From Dehalococcoidia bacterium UBA7891 (GTDB lineage: Bacteria; Chloroflexota; Dehalococcoidia; Lucifugimonadales; UBA826), in assembly GCA_002500485.1 (NCBI GenBank), contig DLRJ01000035.1, positions 1 to 33,308 of the forward strand: DNA of 33,308 nucleotides. The letters run 5' to 3'. A program made the translations under genes and the position numbers. The notes beneath the pieces were generated by a model. It did no database searches. It was not told the origin of the DNA and saw only the letters and a list, made by a program, of their open reading frames with translations. Below are positions 33,162 through 33,308 of this stretch, piece by piece. The stretch's first letter is position 1. Every line of letters begins with the position of its first letter.

Positions 33162-33308
33162 CTAATAAACCATAAACATTTCTTGCAAAATATCGGGATC
33201 CTTGGTTATTGTTAAACCTAACATCAATAATATTCTGGCTTTTTGTGGATGAAGGTTATCGGCGACCAGAAACCCTAATTTGGTGATGCGTGGTGTAATG
33301 ACGACTCT
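33162..33308 (-). CDS. Type II-like L-asparaginase, C-terminal end only (cut by window edge)
   Basis: A 48-residue open frame entering from the right edge and ending in TAG at 33162-33164. The reading TPRITKLGFLVADNLHPQKA followed by RILLMLGLTITKDP and LQEMF is the conserved C-terminus of AnsA/AnsB-type asparaginases, in which the NPQKARILLML motif is typical. Most of the gene lies outside, so the catalytic threonines cannot be checked. Confidence 0.8.
   Translation of the reverse strand, partial: RVVITPRITKLGFLVADNLHPQKARILLMLGLTITKDPDILQEMFMVY

Noticed and set aside
1..33308. CRISPR arrays, insertion sequences, prophage genes or defence systems
   Set aside because: No spaced repeats, transposase, integrase, terminal inverted repeats or defence motifs were seen on either strand.

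Overview
The window is a gene-dense, moderately AT-rich bacterial chromosome segment. Its content suggests a marine Chloroflexota bacterium of the SAR202 type. The reason is the mixture of paralogous catabolic enzymes: LLM-class flavin/F420 monooxygenases (five loci, two decayed), deazaflavin-dependent nitroreductase-like proteins, mandelate-racemase-type enolase-superfamily enzymes, HpcH/HpaI aldolases, a family III CoA-transferase and many SDR and alpha/beta-hydrolase enzymes. This assignment is inferred from gene content; no marker gene is present. There is no phage, IS element, CRISPR array or rRNA.

Layout. Positions 1-37 hold the 5' half of a tRNA-Arg (minus strand). Then come an F420-type nitroreductase and an M42 peptidase (minus), and an acyl-CoA-dehydrogenase-like flavin monooxygenase (plus). 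From 10862 down to 3012 all genes run leftward with small gaps: 1-Cys peroxiredoxin, DUF4395 membrane protein, SDR, an internally deleted LLM pseudogene, a DDN-like protein, two LLM oxidoreductases, a MazG-like protein, a VOC protein, an HpcH aldolase and a FIST protein. A membrane protein of unknown function (plus) follows. Next is a leftward catabolic block (11724-17629): nonsense-interrupted LLM gene, aldolase, CoA-transferase, enolase-superfamily enzyme and amidase, with an MFS transporter divergent to it. A haloalkane dehalogenase (minus) is divergent from an FlK-like thioesterase and a zinc alcohol dehydrogenase (plus). The right third holds a cyclase, a rhamnonate-dehydratase-like enzyme, an MFS exporter, an SDR, an unknown 205-residue protein, an LLM enzyme with an amidohydrolase, an aldo/keto reductase with a beta-lactamase-fold hydrolase, a third aldolase, an epoxide hydrolase, and the C-terminal end of an asparaginase at the right edge.

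The most striking element lies in the 299-bp gap upstream of the peroxiredoxin (10863-11161). On the minus strand a promoter is followed, almost without a 5' UTR, by a 21-codon ORF with five cysteines in eight residues. Its 3' part forms a hairpin (P1) whose 3' arm repeats one arm of a strong intrinsic terminator placed just before the peroxiredoxin RBS. This is the layout of a ribosome-mediated attenuator sensing cysteine or Cys-tRNA. It controls a thiol peroxidase and a two-CxxC membrane protein, and possibly the whole leftward run.

Functional reading: the cell appears to oxidise and cleave a broad range of organic substrates (cyclic, halogenated, epoxide, amide, sugar-acid-like), each in small cassettes of one to five genes. 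Specific substrates cannot be read from the sequence.
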